A DNA stretch of 64,000 nt from Natronoflexus pectinivorans (lineage in GTDB: Bacteria > Bacteroidota > Bacteroidia > Bacteroidales > Marinilabiliaceae): assembly GCF_004345615.1 (NCBI RefSeq), contig NZ_SLWK01000001.1, forward strand, positions 744,001-808,000. The letters run 5' to 3'. The position numbers and the translations under genes are program-made. This document shows, one piece after another, positions 1 through 9,648 of this stretch. Numbering within the stretch: the stretch's first letter is position 1; each line of letters starts with the position of its first letter. The notes under the pieces were generated by a model, which was given only the letters and a program-made list of their open reading frames with translations, was not told the DNA's origin and did not search any database.

Positions 1-159
1 ATTGGTGAAAGAAACATCAGGGTGGCCAGGATTTTGCTTGAAGAGAAGAATATTTCAGTGGTAGCATCGAGTACGGGAGGGAGAAAAGGACGTAAAATTT
101 TGTTCTTTACTGATACAGGTGAAGTTAGGCATAAATTTATTGACAAAAGGGAGAATTAA
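1..159 (+). CDS. cheD: CheD C-terminus (partial)
   Basis: The frame is open from base 1 and ends at a TAA at 157-159, giving the last 52 residues of a protein whose start lies outside the window. It carries the CheD tail: GERNI near its start, then GGRKGRKILFFTDTGEV, matching the family's conserved GG-x-RGRK-hydrophobic-x-F-x-TG-x-v pattern. CheD deamidates glutamines on chemoreceptors in the cytoplasm and can bind CheC. The catalytic Cys and His lie upstream and cannot be checked. It sits 35 bp before cheB, which fits a receptor-modification operon. Confidence 0.85.
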   Translation: MGERNIRVARILLEEKNISVVASSTGGRKGRKILFFTDTGEVRHKFIDKREN

Positions 160-194
160 ACACTATTTTTCAGTTTAGATAACAGTTGCAATCC

Positions 195-1274
195 ATGGAC
201 AAGAAGATTCGGGTATTGATAGTTGACGACTCAGCAGTGGTCAGGCAAAGCCTCTCTTCCATTCTGGAATCCGACCCCCAGATTGAAATCATGGGCACCG
301 CAGCTGATCCTCTCATCGCCGTTAAAAAGATTATGAAAGAGGTTCCCGATGTGATCACTCTCGACATCGAAATGCCTCGAATGGACGGTCTCACCTTTTT
401 GAGAAAAATTATGTCGCAACACCCGATTCCGGTTGTTGTAATTTCTTCTCTAACAAATGAAGGAACCGAAGTTGCCATGAAAGCTCTGGAGTATGGAGCT
501 TCAGAAATCATCGGGAAGCCGGCTATGAATGCTGCGCACTTCTTCAATGAATCTAAAATCAGACTATGCGATGCAGTTAAAGCTGCATCACAGGCAAAGT
601 TATCCAGACTTAAAATTAGTAATACCCCGCAAGTCGAAATTGTAAAACCAAAATACTCTGCGGACATTATTCTGGAGGCTGGATCCTATAAAAAAAGAAT
701 TGCTGATACCGATAAAATAATTGTTCTAGGAGCTTCAACAGGAGGTACCGAAGCCATCAGATCCCTTCTTAAATCACTTCCACCGAGAATGCCGGGAATA
801 GCCATTGTTCAGCATATGCCCGAAGGCTTTACCAAATCTTTCGCCAATAGCCTAAACACAATCACAAACCTGGAAGTAAAAGAAGCCGAAGATGGTGACC
901 GGCTTTATCAGGGAAGGGTATTAATTGCCCGTGGCGACCATCACATGCTTTTAAAACGTTCAGGAAAAGAATACTCAGTTGAGATTAAAAAAGGGCCTCT
1001 TGTAAACAGACATCGTCCATCGGTTGATGTTTTGTTCAGATCGGCAGCCCGGTATGCCGGACAAAATGCCACAGGCATTTTGCTTACAGGAATGGGAGCA
1101 GATGGGGCAAAAGGACTGCTGGAACTGAAAGAAGCAGGTTCTGACACCATAGCACAAAATCAGGAAACTTCCATTGTATTTGGAATGCCAAAAGAGGCCA
1201 TTAAATTAGGTGCAGCGAAGGGTATTTTGGGTATCGATGAAATTGCTCCCTATCTGGTTAAAAAATTCTTTTAA
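195..1274 (+). CDS. cheB: Chemotaxis response regulator protein-glutamate methylesterase CheB
   Basis: Full-length CheB of 359 residues from ATG 195. An in-frame TTG at 186 would add three residues and is less likely. The N-terminal receiver domain (about 1-125) has the acidic pair D11/D12 and phospho-acceptor D57 in [10 protein letters not shown]. The C-terminal methylesterase domain (about 172-355) has the catalytic triad Ser181 (GASTGG), His207 (VQHMP) and Asp303 (LLTGMGADG). The family removes methyl groups from, or deamidates, chemoreceptors when phosphorylated by CheA. No cheA, cheW or receptor gene is visible, so these would lie left of the window or elsewhere. All key residues are intact, so the enzyme should be active. 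Confidence 0.95.
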   Translation: MDKKIRVLIVDDSAVVRQSLSSILESDPQIEIMGTAADPLIAVKKIMKEVPDVITLDIEMPRMDGLTFLRKIMSQHPIPVVVISSLTNEGTEVAMKALEYGASEIIGKPAMNAAHFFNESKIRLCDAVKAASQAKLSRLKISNTPQVEIVKPKYSADIILEAGSYKKRIADTDKIIVLGASTGGTEAIRSLLKSLPPRMPGIAIVQHMPEGFTKSFANSLNTITNLEVKEAEDGDRLYQGRVLIARGDHHMLLKRSGKEYSVEIKKGPLVNRHRPSVDVLFRSAARYAGQNATGILLTGMGADGAKGLLELKEAGSDTIAQNQETSIVFGMPKEAIKLGAAKGILGIDEIAPYLVKKFF

Positions 1275-1334
1275 CCATTTTATTTTTTTTCCGTAAACTA
1301 ACCATAATTACTTAATATTTTAAGTCAGGATAGA

Positions 1335-3212
1335 ATGAAAAAAAGCAAATATAAAGCTCTGATTTCAAAATCAACCCTACAGGGTGGTGCTGCAGGTGTA
1401 ATATTGGCCACCCTTATAATTCTTATCAGTCTTGATGCTCCTGCGTTAGCAGAGACTGATAAAAGTCTATCAACCCTGTTCTCCCTTTTCCCAGCTTTAT
1501 GGGCTGTACTTTTATTGCCATTTATTTTAGCAATAGCAGGATATTTTCTGGCAAATAAATTTATGCTTGTTATTAACAAACAAGCAAATAAAATTAAAAA
1601 AGAAGCCAACAAAACCAACATGGTTCTGGCTTTTATAGAAAATCTTCGTCAGGATAAACTGGATGAACCATTTGGAAATGTAAAGAAAAGCGACCCCCTT
1701 TCCAATGCTCTTCTGAACCTGCGAGAGTTCATGATTAAAAGCAAAAAAGAACAGGAAAAAAGGCGAATTGAGGAGGAACAAAGAACCTGGGTAACTCAAG
1801 GTTTGGCTCAGTTCGGTGAAATACTCCGAAAATCAAGTAACAATCTGGAAGATATATCTTACAGTATTATACGATACTTGGTTACTTACATGAAAGTAAA
1901 TCAGGGTGGTGTTTTTTTACTAAATGAGACTAAAAAGGGAGACAAATATTTTGAAATGACTGCCTGTGTAGCATTTGACAGGAGAAAATATGCCGATAAA
2001 ACAATAAACTGGGGAGAAGGTTTGATTGGTCGTTGTGGACTAGAAAAGGAAACAATATTTTTAACCGATGTGCCAGACGATTACATTAATATAACATCCG
2101 GACTTGGTGAATCTAATCCCGGAACCATATTATTGGTTCCTTTAAAAACAAATAATGAACTTTTCGGTGTTATTGAACTGGCATCATTCCAGATCTTGCA
2201 ACAATTCGAAATTGAACTGGTCGAAAAATCAGCAGAAAGCATCGCTTCTACTATTTCAGCGGTAAAAACAAATATTCAAACCAACAAACTGCTGAGTGAA
2301 ACCCAGATGCAAGCCGAGAAAATGGCTCAGCAGGAAGAGGAACTGCGTCAAAACCTGGAAGAGATGCGAGCCACCCAGGAAGAGAGCGACCGACGCGAAA
2401 TTGAACGTAAAGGGATTCTTGATGCCATTGATCATGCAGCCATATCATGCGAATTCGATATTGAGGGAAATCTTTTATCAGTTAATAAAAACTTCCTTAG
2501 TACGTTTAAATATAAACCTGAAGAGGTTGAAGGCCAAAACTTAAAAATTTTCTTCTTTAAAGATGACGTTTCAGAATTGGATAGAATTCTTGCCGATCTG
2601 TCAAGCGGTCAAAATTTTCGTGGCCGTGTAAAACGTAGGACAAAAGCAGGAGAGGAGATCTACCTGTTTTCAACTTATAGCCCGGTAATGGATCATAATG
2701 GTGAAATATTGAAAATCATCAGTCTTGAAAACGACATCACCGAACAGGTTGAAATGGAGGAAGCTCTCAAACGCTCCAAAGATGAACTTGGATTAATGCT
2801 TGAGGAAGCAAGAAATGAAGTGAAAGAGCAGTTTAAAGAGATGGAGGCCGTAAAAATTCGAAATGAAAAAACACTTGAAGGCGCTCTGGATGCCATCATT
2901 ACAACAAACCAAGATGGTATAGTAGAATTCTTTAATGCGGCCGCCGAAAAACTCTGGGGATACGAACGAAGTGAAGTTTTAGGAAATCATGCCAATATGT
3001 TGTTTTCAAAAGAGACAGCAAAAACCAATGAATTTGTCACCGCATTTCTAAATAAAGAGAGCCAAAAAATTGTAGGAGAACGTCGGGAAATTCCAATCAG
3101 AAATAAATACGCTGAGGATATACCGGTTCTTATGCTGCTTTCAGAAGCGCAATTGGGAGAAGAGTCCTCTTACACCGCGTTTATCCAGAATGTCGAAGTT
3201 GAATTGTTTTAA
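1335..3212 (+). CDS. Membrane-anchored GAF/PAS sensor protein without output domain
   Basis: 625 residues. Two hydrophobic segments (about 20-40 and 50-75) anchor the protein. They are followed by a short helical linker, a GAF domain (about 150-315), a coiled coil rich in Gln/Glu (about 315-355), a PAS domain (about 355-480), another coiled coil, and a last PAS domain (about 515-620). No kinase, GGDEF, EAL, methyl-accepting or phosphatase domain follows, so it probably signals through protein contacts. The GAF core (GEGLIGR ... VPDDYINITSGLGES) closely resembles those of two later proteins in this cluster, suggesting a shared ligand or partner. It lies between cheB and cheR and may feed PAS-sensed signals to them. 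The ligand is unknown. Confidence 0.8.
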   Translation: MKKSKYKALISKSTLQGGAAGVILATLIILISLDAPALAETDKSLSTLFSLFPALWAVLLLPFILAIAGYFLANKFMLVINKQANKIKKEANKTNMVLAFIENLRQDKLDEPFGNVKKSDPLSNALLNLREFMIKSKKEQEKRRIEEEQRTWVTQGLAQFGEILRKSSNNLEDISYSIIRYLVTYMKVNQGGVFLLNETKKGDKYFEMTACVAFDRRKYADKTINWGEGLIGRCGLEKETIFLTDVPDDYINITSGLGESNPGTILLVPLKTNNELFGVIELASFQILQQFEIELVEKSAESIASTISAVKTNIQTNKLLSETQMQAEKMAQQEEELRQNLEEMRATQEESDRREIERKGILDAIDHAAISCEFDIEGNLLSVNKNFLSTFKYKPEEVEGQNLKIFFFKDDVSELDRILADLSSGQNFRGRVKRRTKAGEEIYLFSTYSPVMDHNGEILKIISLENDITEQVEMEEALKRSKDELGLMLEEARNEVKEQFKEMEAVKIRNEKTLEGALDAIITTNQDGIVEFFNAAAEKLWGYERSEVLGNHANMLFSKETAKTNEFVTAFLNKESQKIVGERREIPIRNKYAEDIPVLMLLSEAQLGEESSYTAFIQNVEVELF

Positions 3213-3226
3213 TTAGTATTGAACTA

Positions 3227-4075
3227 ATGCAGAATAGCGAGGGGAAAATGACATATAAGGAGTATCTGCTGGTTCTTAAGGAGTGTTCGCCTTATGATTT
3301 TTGCGAATACTCTGATAATTCGATAGATAGACGCATCCAGAAAATAATGAGGGACTATCATCTAACCATGGATGAATTAATTCATAAAACAAGGAATGAT
3401 GAGGCGTTTGTGGAATTGGTAGTCGAGGCCATTACAGTTAATACAACTGAACTGTTTCGAGACCCTCCGGTATGGAAATTTATCAGGGAGAACGTTCTCC
3501 CTGCATTCAAAAACAGACCAAAAATCAACATTTGGCATGCTGGTTGTTCAACCGGTCAGGAGGTATATTCAATGATGATTTTGCTGCATGAGGCAGGAAT
3601 ATTTGACAAAGCAGAGATTTATGCATCGGACATCAGCAAAAAAGCCCTTGAAAACGCTAAAAAAGGCGCTTATAAGTATAGCTTTAACCATAACAAATAT
3701 CAGGAAAACCTGAATGCTGCTTTTGCAGATTCAGTGGTTCCAAAAATCACTGATTTTTTTGAAATTTCAAAAGAAAGCGATCAGTTGATTATAAAACCAT
3801 TTCTAAAAACTAAAACCAAATTTGTCAGGCATGATCTGGTTAAACAGGAACTGCCGTTTTATAGCAAGTTTGACATCATTTTTTGCCGAAATGTATTGAT
3901 CTATTTTAATGGAGGATTGCAATCGAGAATTGTTCAATGCTTTCATGATAACCTTTTTCCTGGTGGCGTCATGGTTCTTGGAACTCATGAAACACTCAAC
4001 GGTTTCTTTAAAACGAAATTCGCCAAAAAAGGACCGGTTTATTCGCGTACAAATACATTTCATTTCAAATATTAA
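3227..4075 (+). CDS. cheR: Chemotaxis protein methyltransferase CheR
   Basis: 282 residues. The N-terminal helical CheR domain (about 10-90) includes the receptor-facing NTTELFRDPPVW motif. The Rossmann methyltransferase domain carries the S-adenosylmethionine loop HAGCSTGQEVYS (about 105-114) and the conserved IIFCRNVLIYF block. It should transfer methyl groups from SAM to chemoreceptor glutamates, opposite to CheB. The start could instead be ATG 3248 (MTYKEY), which has a purine-rich GAGGGG just upstream. It begins 14 bp after the GAF/PAS sensor gene, so co-transcription is likely. Confidence 0.93.
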   Translation: MQNSEGKMTYKEYLLVLKECSPYDFCEYSDNSIDRRIQKIMRDYHLTMDELIHKTRNDEAFVELVVEAITVNTTELFRDPPVWKFIRENVLPAFKNRPKINIWHAGCSTGQEVYSMMILLHEAGIFDKAEIYASDISKKALENAKKGAYKYSFNHNKYQENLNAAFADSVVPKITDFFEISKESDQLIIKPFLKTKTKFVRHDLVKQELPFYSKFDIIFCRNVLIYFNGGLQSRIVQCFHDNLFPGGVMVLGTHETLNGFFKTKFAKKGPVYSRTNTFHFKY

Positions 4076-4101
4076 TTTAACCCAAAATTATTATCTGTGT
4101 T

Positions 4102-4932
4102 GTGAATCTTGGCATCAATGACATACGTGAAATTACATCAGCCATGTCGGCTTATACCAACATGGATTATACGGAGTATGCATTATCGTTTCTGAAAAGA
4201 AGGCTTGCATATATTTTTGATCAATTTAATATCCGAAAAGTAGGAACCTTTATTGAAGCTCTTTCTAAGAACGATTTTCGTGAACATGTGATCAAGTTAA
4301 TGTTTGTCGAGAATTCAGAAATGTTCAGAGATCCGGCATTCTGGAGATCGTTGAGAGACAATGTGCTTTTAAATCTGCCCGAAGGAACTCAAAATATCTG
4401 GGTACCTGACGAACCAAGCGGTGAAGAAATATTTTCTCTTGCCATTATACTGCATGAAATGAATCAGGCAGGAAAGTATAACATTCTTTGTAGTAACCCC
4501 TCTACCTCCATTTGTGCAAGCATCCGTGAAGGCCGGATAAATGCATCGCACCTTGATGTGAGCCAAACAAACTATAAGAGACTGGAAAACAGAGATAGAT
4601 TTAACGAGTATATCAAAAAAGAGAACGGTACAGTTTTACTCACTGAGAATATAACAAGCCAGGTCAATTGTGAAGAGTTCGACATCATCAAAAACAACAA
4701 ACCTGATAAAACAGGTTTAATCATTTTCCGAAATAAAGCCATCTATTACAATACAAAAAAAGCAGAGAAAACACTTACCGAACTATATAACAATTTGTTG
4801 CCAGGAGGCTACATCGCCATTGGAGTAAAAGAAAAAATGCCTCTGTCCATTAATGATGAGTTGATAGTTGTTGACAAATCAGAGAAAATATACCAAAAAC
4901 CACAATTAAAACGGAACAGTCATCATGCATAA
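4102..4932 (+). CDS. CheR-like pseudo-methyltransferase (degenerate CheR paralogue)
   Basis: 276 residues from GTG 4102 (ATG 4144 is an alternative start). It aligns along its length with the CheR just upstream: NSEMFRDPAFWRSLRDNVL matches the CheR NTTELFRDP block, and the C-terminal LYNNLLPGGYIAIG matches the CheR end. The cofactor-binding site is ruined. The GCSTGQE loop is replaced by DEPSGEE (about 103-109) and FCRNVLIYF by IFRNKAIYY. It is therefore probably not a SAM-dependent methyltransferase but a binding or regulatory protein that arose by duplication. Its stop overlaps the next gene by 8 bp. Homology is clear; loss of catalysis is inferred from the missing motif. Confidence 0.8.
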   Translation: MNLGINDIREITSAMSAYTNMDYTEYALSFLKRRLAYIFDQFNIRKVGTFIEALSKNDFREHVIKLMFVENSEMFRDPAFWRSLRDNVLLNLPEGTQNIWVPDEPSGEEIFSLAIILHEMNQAGKYNILCSNPSTSICASIREGRINASHLDVSQTNYKRLENRDRFNEYIKKENGTVLLTENITSQVNCEEFDIIKNNKPDKTGLIIFRNKAIYYNTKKAEKTLTELYNNLLPGGYIAIGVKEKMPLSINDELIVVDKSEKIYQKPQLKRNSHHA

Positions 4933-5503
4933 CCCTGAACATTCATATAAAATTATCGTGATGGGAGGTTCGGCGGGAAGTTTTTCTGTAGTTTCCGGCA
5001 TTTTGTCAAAATTAGATCCCAATTTTAAAATTCCCATAATACTTAGCTTACATAGACTAAAACATGTTCGCTCTGGTCTTTCGGAAGGATTAAGTCTTAA
5101 CTCAAAAATTAAAGTTGTAGAGCCAAACGATAAAGAGAAAATTGAACCCAACAGGGTTTATTTGGCACCATCCAATTATCACATGTTCATAGAGATTGAT
5201 GGATCCATTGCTTTATCAACCGAAGAGAGTCATAATCACAGCAGACCATCAATTGATTATACATTAATGTCAGCTGCTTATGTATACAGAGAAAAAGCTC
5301 TGGGTATTCTGCTTACGGGAGCCAATAAAGATGGCGCCAAAGGACTAAAAAGCATTGCAGATAACCGCGGATACACCATCGTTCAGGATCCCGTAACTTG
5401 TGATATTGATACAATGCCAAAATCTGCATTACAACTTTTTTGTCCCGATGAGATTCTTTCTCCGTCAGAAATTGTTCAGTTTCTAAATTCCCTTCAGCCA
5501 TGA
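4925..5503 (+). CDS. Stand-alone CheB-type methylesterase domain protein (no receiver)
   Basis: 192 residues that consist only of the CheB methylesterase domain. The catalytic residues are present: Ser16 in MGGSAGS, His43 in SLHRLKH, and Asp136 in LLTGANKDGAKG. There is no N-terminal receiver domain, so the activity cannot be controlled by CheA phosphorylation as in ordinary CheB. It overlaps the CheR-like pseudo-enzyme gene by 8 bp and the following GAF gene by 4 bp, so the three are translationally coupled. It may act on a dedicated target, or be held in check by the pseudo-CheR; both ideas are inference. Confidence 0.85.
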   Translation: MHNPEHSYKIIVMGGSAGSFSVVSGILSKLDPNFKIPIILSLHRLKHVRSGLSEGLSLNSKIKVVEPNDKEKIEPNRVYLAPSNYHMFIEIDGSIALSTEESHNHSRPSIDYTLMSAAYVYREKALGILLTGANKDGAKGLKSIADNRGYTIVQDPVTCDIDTMPKSALQLFCPDEILSPSEIVQFLNSLQP

Positions 5504-6279
5504 AATCAACTAAACTACATAAAAAGCACCCATTCCTGGTGAAAATATTCAGCTTTGCTTTGTCAATGGTTATTTTGACAGTTGTAAAATATTTACTTTT
5601 TCCTGAAAGCTTCTCAGCGCTATTCATAACCTTTGATATTTCAGCGCTGATTATTTTATTAACAATTCTTTATATCACTGACCGATATTACAGGGAATCC
5701 TCAAATCTAATTGAGAACCTAAAAACAAGCTTCGAACAAGAAAAAACTGAATGGGACAATGAGCGACAATCGCTGCGGATAAAATTAAAAGAGTTTGAGG
5801 ACAAAGAAAATGCCGCCACAAAATTTAGTTCTTATCAGGAGAAAATACTTAAGCAACTCTTCGAATCAGGGAAAAAATCTCTTTCACAACACAATTTTCT
5901 GCATCTAATGGCAGAAATATTTCAAGCAGGAGGCATCATATTATACAAACAAACAGAACCTGAAGGCCAATTTATCGTAGAAGAAACTTACGCACTGCCC
6001 GATGATTTTAAACCCAATCCTTTTTCGAAGGGAGAGGGCTTAAATGGTCAGGCCGTGGAAGATGAGAAAGCAATAGAGATAGATGAAATTCCGGAATCAT
6101 ATTTCTTTATCAATTCAGGGCTTGGAAGTGCTCCCGGTAACATCCTTTATCTGTTGCCAATTTTAGATACCAAAAATCAAAATAAATATTTAATTGAGCT
6201 TATCACGTTTAAAAAGAGTCAGATAGTGAAAATGTGGAGTAACATAGCAGCCAAATTAATTGAAAACAAAGTTTTATAA
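5500..6279 (+). CDS. Membrane GAF-domain protein
   Basis: 259 residues. Two hydrophobic helices lie near the N-terminus (about 14-30 and 40-58), followed by a coiled coil (about 65-105) and a GAF-like domain (about 110-255). The GAF core reads GEGLNGQAVEDEKAIEI, then EIPESYFFINSGLGSAPG, the same pattern as in the upstream GAF/PAS protein and in the downstream phosphatase. No output domain follows. The start overlaps the stop of the methylesterase-domain gene (ATGA). It may be a membrane sensor subunit for the pseudo-CheR/methylesterase pair. About 130 bp of sequence without a gene follow. Confidence 0.75.
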   Translation: MKSTKLHKKHPFLVKIFSFALSMVILTVVKYLLFPESFSALFITFDISALIILLTILYITDRYYRESSNLIENLKTSFEQEKTEWDNERQSLRIKLKEFEDKENAATKFSSYQEKILKQLFESGKKSLSQHNFLHLMAEIFQAGGIILYKQTEPEGQFIVEETYALPDDFKPNPFSKGEGLNGQAVEDEKAIEIDEIPESYFFINSGLGSAPGNILYLLPILDTKNQNKYLIELITFKKSQIVKMWSNIAAKLIENKVL

Positions 6280-6408
6280 ATGATAAAAAAGAGCTGTGAC
6301 CTAAATAAATACAGACATTAATCTCTTATTAAAATGATTTTTCATGTGGAAATTGTCTCGCAAAAATTATAGAGAGCATTCCCGGAACAATGAAATCAAT
6401 TATAAAAA

Positions 6409-9027
6409 ATGAAGGAGTTAAAACATATTAGCATCATAAAAAATTGGAAGAATCATTTTTCCCTGTCGGTAATCTCCACCCGGGAAAGATACTATCTTCT
6501 ATTTGCCATTTTATTACTTCTCTTTTTTTCATGGACTGGTTTTCTTGCCTTCATTAATAAGCCTGTTTCTTTTTTAAACATTATAAAGCTTCATAAATAC
6601 GTCCCGGTATGGATTGTCGACTTGTTTATTCTATCGGTGCCTTTGATATATTTAAATGCAAAGAACTACATTTCAAGGAAAAATAAACACATACAGGAAG
6701 AAATAAGTACCCTGAAAATCCAACTGGAAAAAAACTTAAAGTTGGCTAATGCATTGGAAAAAAATCAGTGGGATCAAATTGTATCTCATGATGATATACT
6801 TTCCGAAAAACTGATTAACATAGGAAAAAACATCAGAACCAGCCGAAAAAAAGAGGAGGAACACAACTGGATTACAACAGGGAAAGAGCAGATTTCAGAC
6901 ATTCTGAGGAACAGCCACAACCTTGATGAACTATCTATTTCAACAATAAAAACCATCATTACCTATATGGGGGGAATACAGGGTGCATTCTATATTCTGC
7001 GTGACAATCGGCTGAAGAGAAGTGCCATGTATGCTTATGGAAGACAGCGCTTTGAATATAACGAAATACAAATAGGGAAAGGCCTCATCGGAGCTGCAGC
7101 TTACGAAAAAGCAATGATCTATCGCAACGAAATTCCAGATGATTATTATACGGTTACATCAGGCTTACTCGGTGAGCAAAAACCTAGAAGTATTGTTATC
7201 GTGCCCCTGCTTCAGGAAGAGGAGTTGCAAGGTGTTTTTGAAATTGCTTTTTTAAGTGATAATATACCGGGTTATAAGTTACAATTTGCCACTGAAGTAA
7301 GCACAATTATTGGCCAAACAATTTATAACCTGAAAATAACAACCCGCACGGAAGAGCTGCTTAAAGAGTCACAGCAAATGACTTCTACTCTTCGTGAAAA
7401 CGAAGAGCAGCTTAAAAAGAACGCTTTAGAAATGATTGCCGCTCAAGAAGAACTGGAGCGTAGTAATAAGCTACTGGAAACTCAAATTCAGGAAGTAGCA
7501 AATTCGCGTAAGCGACTGGAAGCGTTGTTAACCAATGCATCTGAGTTTATTTCAATTTACGATGAAAACCAGGAATTGGTTTTCGAAAGTCCTTCGGTAA
7601 AAAGAATTCTTGGTTACAAAGACGATGATAAAATCACCGGAATGGATCCGGACATTTTGACCCCGCGTGGATTAAAAACCATTAACAGTCTGTTTCAGTA
7701 TCTTTTGGACACTCCCGGTGGAGAACAAACAGCGCAATACACCTATTTGCGCAAAAATGGCGAGAAAATTTTCCTTGAAACAAAAGGAAAGAACCTTCTA
7801 CATGATCCAGCCATAAAAGGAATCATATTCAATACGCAGGATATTACCGAACGTAAACGAGCAGAGAAGGAAGAGAGAATGAAGAGCCGGATGCAAAGCT
7901 TATCAGAAAACTCTCCTGATATGATCATTCGTATCAATTTAATGGGTAAACTGGTGTACGTCAACCCGGCTGTAACAAATTTCGTAGATCTTCCTGCCGG
8001 AGAACTGATAAAAAAACGTATTTCAGAAGTTGAAATTGATACCCGATTTATTGACTATGTTGAAGAATGTCTCGTAAATATTCGTGATAATCAGGAACAA
8101 ACCATATCTGAGGTTTCAATTCAATCACCTTCAGGCGAGCGAATTATGGAAATAAAAGCCATTCCGGAACTCGGTGAAGAGGGAGAGTTGGAAACCATTC
8201 TGTTTGTGGCTCATGATATGACGGAATTCAAGAAAATTGAACAGGACATAAAAGAGAAAAACAAAAAAATATCAGACAGTATAAATTATGCACAACGGAT
8301 ACAAACATCCATTTTGCCGGATACAAGACTGATACAGGAATATTTCCCCCGATCCTTCATATTTTACCGACCAAAAGATGTGGTTAGTGGGGATTTTCCA
8401 TGGTTTTTCCAAAAAAATGATATATCTTATGTAGCTGCGGTAGACTGTACCGGTCATGGTGTACCAGGAGCGCTGATCAGTTTTATTGGTTATTTCTTAC
8501 TGAACAACATCGTTAATGCCCAGGATAACGCCACTGCCGCTGAAATATTAGATGAGTTGCATTACAAAGTTCGCAGCACCCTGAAACAAGATCAGGAAGG
8601 AGCTACAGGAAGAGATGGCATGGATTTGGCTCTTTGTATCATTGATCAAAAGAATCAAACCATTAATTTTGCAGGAGCTCATCGGCCACTGTTTCTTGTT
8701 CGCAACGGTGAATTATCGGAATACCAGGGAACACGAAAAGCAATTGGAGGAATTCCTCTGAGAAAAAAAGTGGAAAAAGATTTTGAAAACCATGTCATTA
8801 ATTACGAAAAGGGTGATCAGATCTTTTTCTTCAGCGATGGATTACCAGACCAGTTTGGAGGACCCGATACCAAAAAATATCAGCCAAAAAGAATACGTGA
8901 AGCTTTAACAGCAAGCCCTAATCAAAGCATGGCCTATTTTGCCAGATACTTTTCAAAAGACTTTTATGACTGGATGGGCGATGAAAAACAACTTGATGAT
9001 GTTTTATTGATTGGAATCGAATTGTAG
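6409..9027 (+). CDS. GAF-PAS-PAS-SpoIIE (PP2C-type) sensor phosphatase, SiaA-like role
   Basis: 872 residues. Two membrane helices (about 27-50 and 64-85) precede a coiled coil, a GAF domain (about 150-310), a second coiled coil, two PAS domains (about 365-490 and 495-610) and a C-terminal SpoIIE/PP2C phosphatase (about 640-872). Phosphatase hallmarks are RPKDVVSGDF, AVDCTGHGVPGA, FFFSDGLPDQ and LDDVLLIG, which retain the metal-binding aspartates. The linker SINYAQRIQTSILP is common before this domain in Bacteroidota. SiaB- and SiaC-type genes follow, so it probably dephosphorylates SiaC as SiaA does in Pseudomonas aeruginosa, although its sensor half differs from that of SiaA. Inputs are likely small ligands sensed by the GAF and PAS domains. 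Confidence 0.88.
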   Translation: MKELKHISIIKNWKNHFSLSVISTRERYYLLFAILLLLFFSWTGFLAFINKPVSFLNIIKLHKYVPVWIVDLFILSVPLIYLNAKNYISRKNKHIQEEISTLKIQLEKNLKLANALEKNQWDQIVSHDDILSEKLINIGKNIRTSRKKEEEHNWITTGKEQISDILRNSHNLDELSISTIKTIITYMGGIQGAFYILRDNRLKRSAMYAYGRQRFEYNEIQIGKGLIGAAAYEKAMIYRNEIPDDYYTVTSGLLGEQKPRSIVIVPLLQEEELQGVFEIAFLSDNIPGYKLQFATEVSTIIGQTIYNLKITTRTEELLKESQQMTSTLRENEEQLKKNALEMIAAQEELERSNKLLETQIQEVANSRKRLEALLTNASEFISIYDENQELVFESPSVKRILGYKDDDKITGMDPDILTPRGLKTINSLFQYLLDTPGGEQTAQYTYLRKNGEKIFLETKGKNLLHDPAIKGIIFNTQDITERKRAEKEERMKSRMQSLSENSPDMIIRINLMGKLVYVNPAVTNFVDLPAGELIKKRISEVEIDTRFIDYVEECLVNIRDNQEQTISEVSIQSPSGERIMEIKAIPELGEEGELETILFVAHDMTEFKKIEQDIKEKNKKISDSINYAQRIQTSILPDTRLIQEYFPRSFIFYRPKDVVSGDFPWFFQKNDISYVAAVDCTGHGVPGALISFIGYFLLNNIVNAQDNATAAEILDELHYKVRSTLKQDQEGATGRDGMDLALCIIDQKNQTINFAGAHRPLFLVRNGELSEYQGTRKAIGGIPLRKKVEKDFENHVINYEKGDQIFFFSDGLPDQFGGPDTKKYQPKRIREALTASPNQSMAYFARYFSKDFYDWMGDEKQLDDVLLIGIEL

Positions 9028-9070
9028 CTATATTTACATTTTAATTGAATAGTTTGAAAACTCTATAGTA

Positions 9071-9634
9071 ATGGAAAAAGAAAAACAAGGGTTTTTGGAG
9101 TTTGCATACCAACTCTACAAAACCATGAAAACCAATGAAATTAACTTGGTTTACGAAGGAGAGGTAACACAGGAAATAACCAAAACATTTACCTCTCTCA
9201 CCGAAAAAAGCCTTTCAAAAAACGCTGAATCAAACACCGTTCAGAAAAAGGTTTTTAATGTGATGGTTGAATGCTTGCAAAACATCAGCAAACATGCTGA
9301 TTCATTAAGCGACGAAGAAAATGAAAGACGCGGAATTGTGATGGTAAGTAGAGGAGACGACTCTTACAATATCATTACCGGGAACATCATCAAAAATGAA
9401 CGCGTACCAGGTCTCAAAGAGAGTTTGGAACACATCAACAGCTTGGATAAAGCAGGATTATCAACCCTGTTTAAACAACAAATTAAAGAATCTACCATTT
9501 CTGATAAAGGTGGAGCCGGCCTTGGCTTGATAGATATCGCCAAAAAAACCGGTAGTAAGCTCTCTTACCAGTTTAAAGAACTCAACGACCAGGTATCCTT
9601 TTTCATCTTAACATCAACGATTAAAAGAAACTGA
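9071..9634 (+). CDS. siaB: SiaB-family protein kinase (anti-sigma-like ATPase fold)
   Basis: 187 residues of the SiaB/DUF6272 type. A GHKL-like ATP site is visible: an N-box-like stretch VMVECLQNISKHAD (about 71-84) and a glycine-rich lid KGGAGLGLIDIAKKTG (about 145-160). In P. aeruginosa, SiaB phosphorylates SiaC on a threonine and SiaA reverses this. Here the gene sits 43 bp after the SpoIIE phosphatase and 14 bp before the SiaC-like gene, giving the complete opposing enzyme pair. It acts in the cytoplasm. Family assignment is by motif and context. Confidence 0.85.
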   Translation: MEKEKQGFLEFAYQLYKTMKTNEINLVYEGEVTQEITKTFTSLTEKSLSKNAESNTVQKKVFNVMVECLQNISKHADSLSDEENERRGIVMVSRGDDSYNIITGNIIKNERVPGLKESLEHINSLDKAGLSTLFKQQIKESTISDKGGAGLGLIDIAKKTGSKLSYQFKELNDQVSFFILTSTIKRN

Positions 9635-9648
9635 TAAAAGCAACAGAT

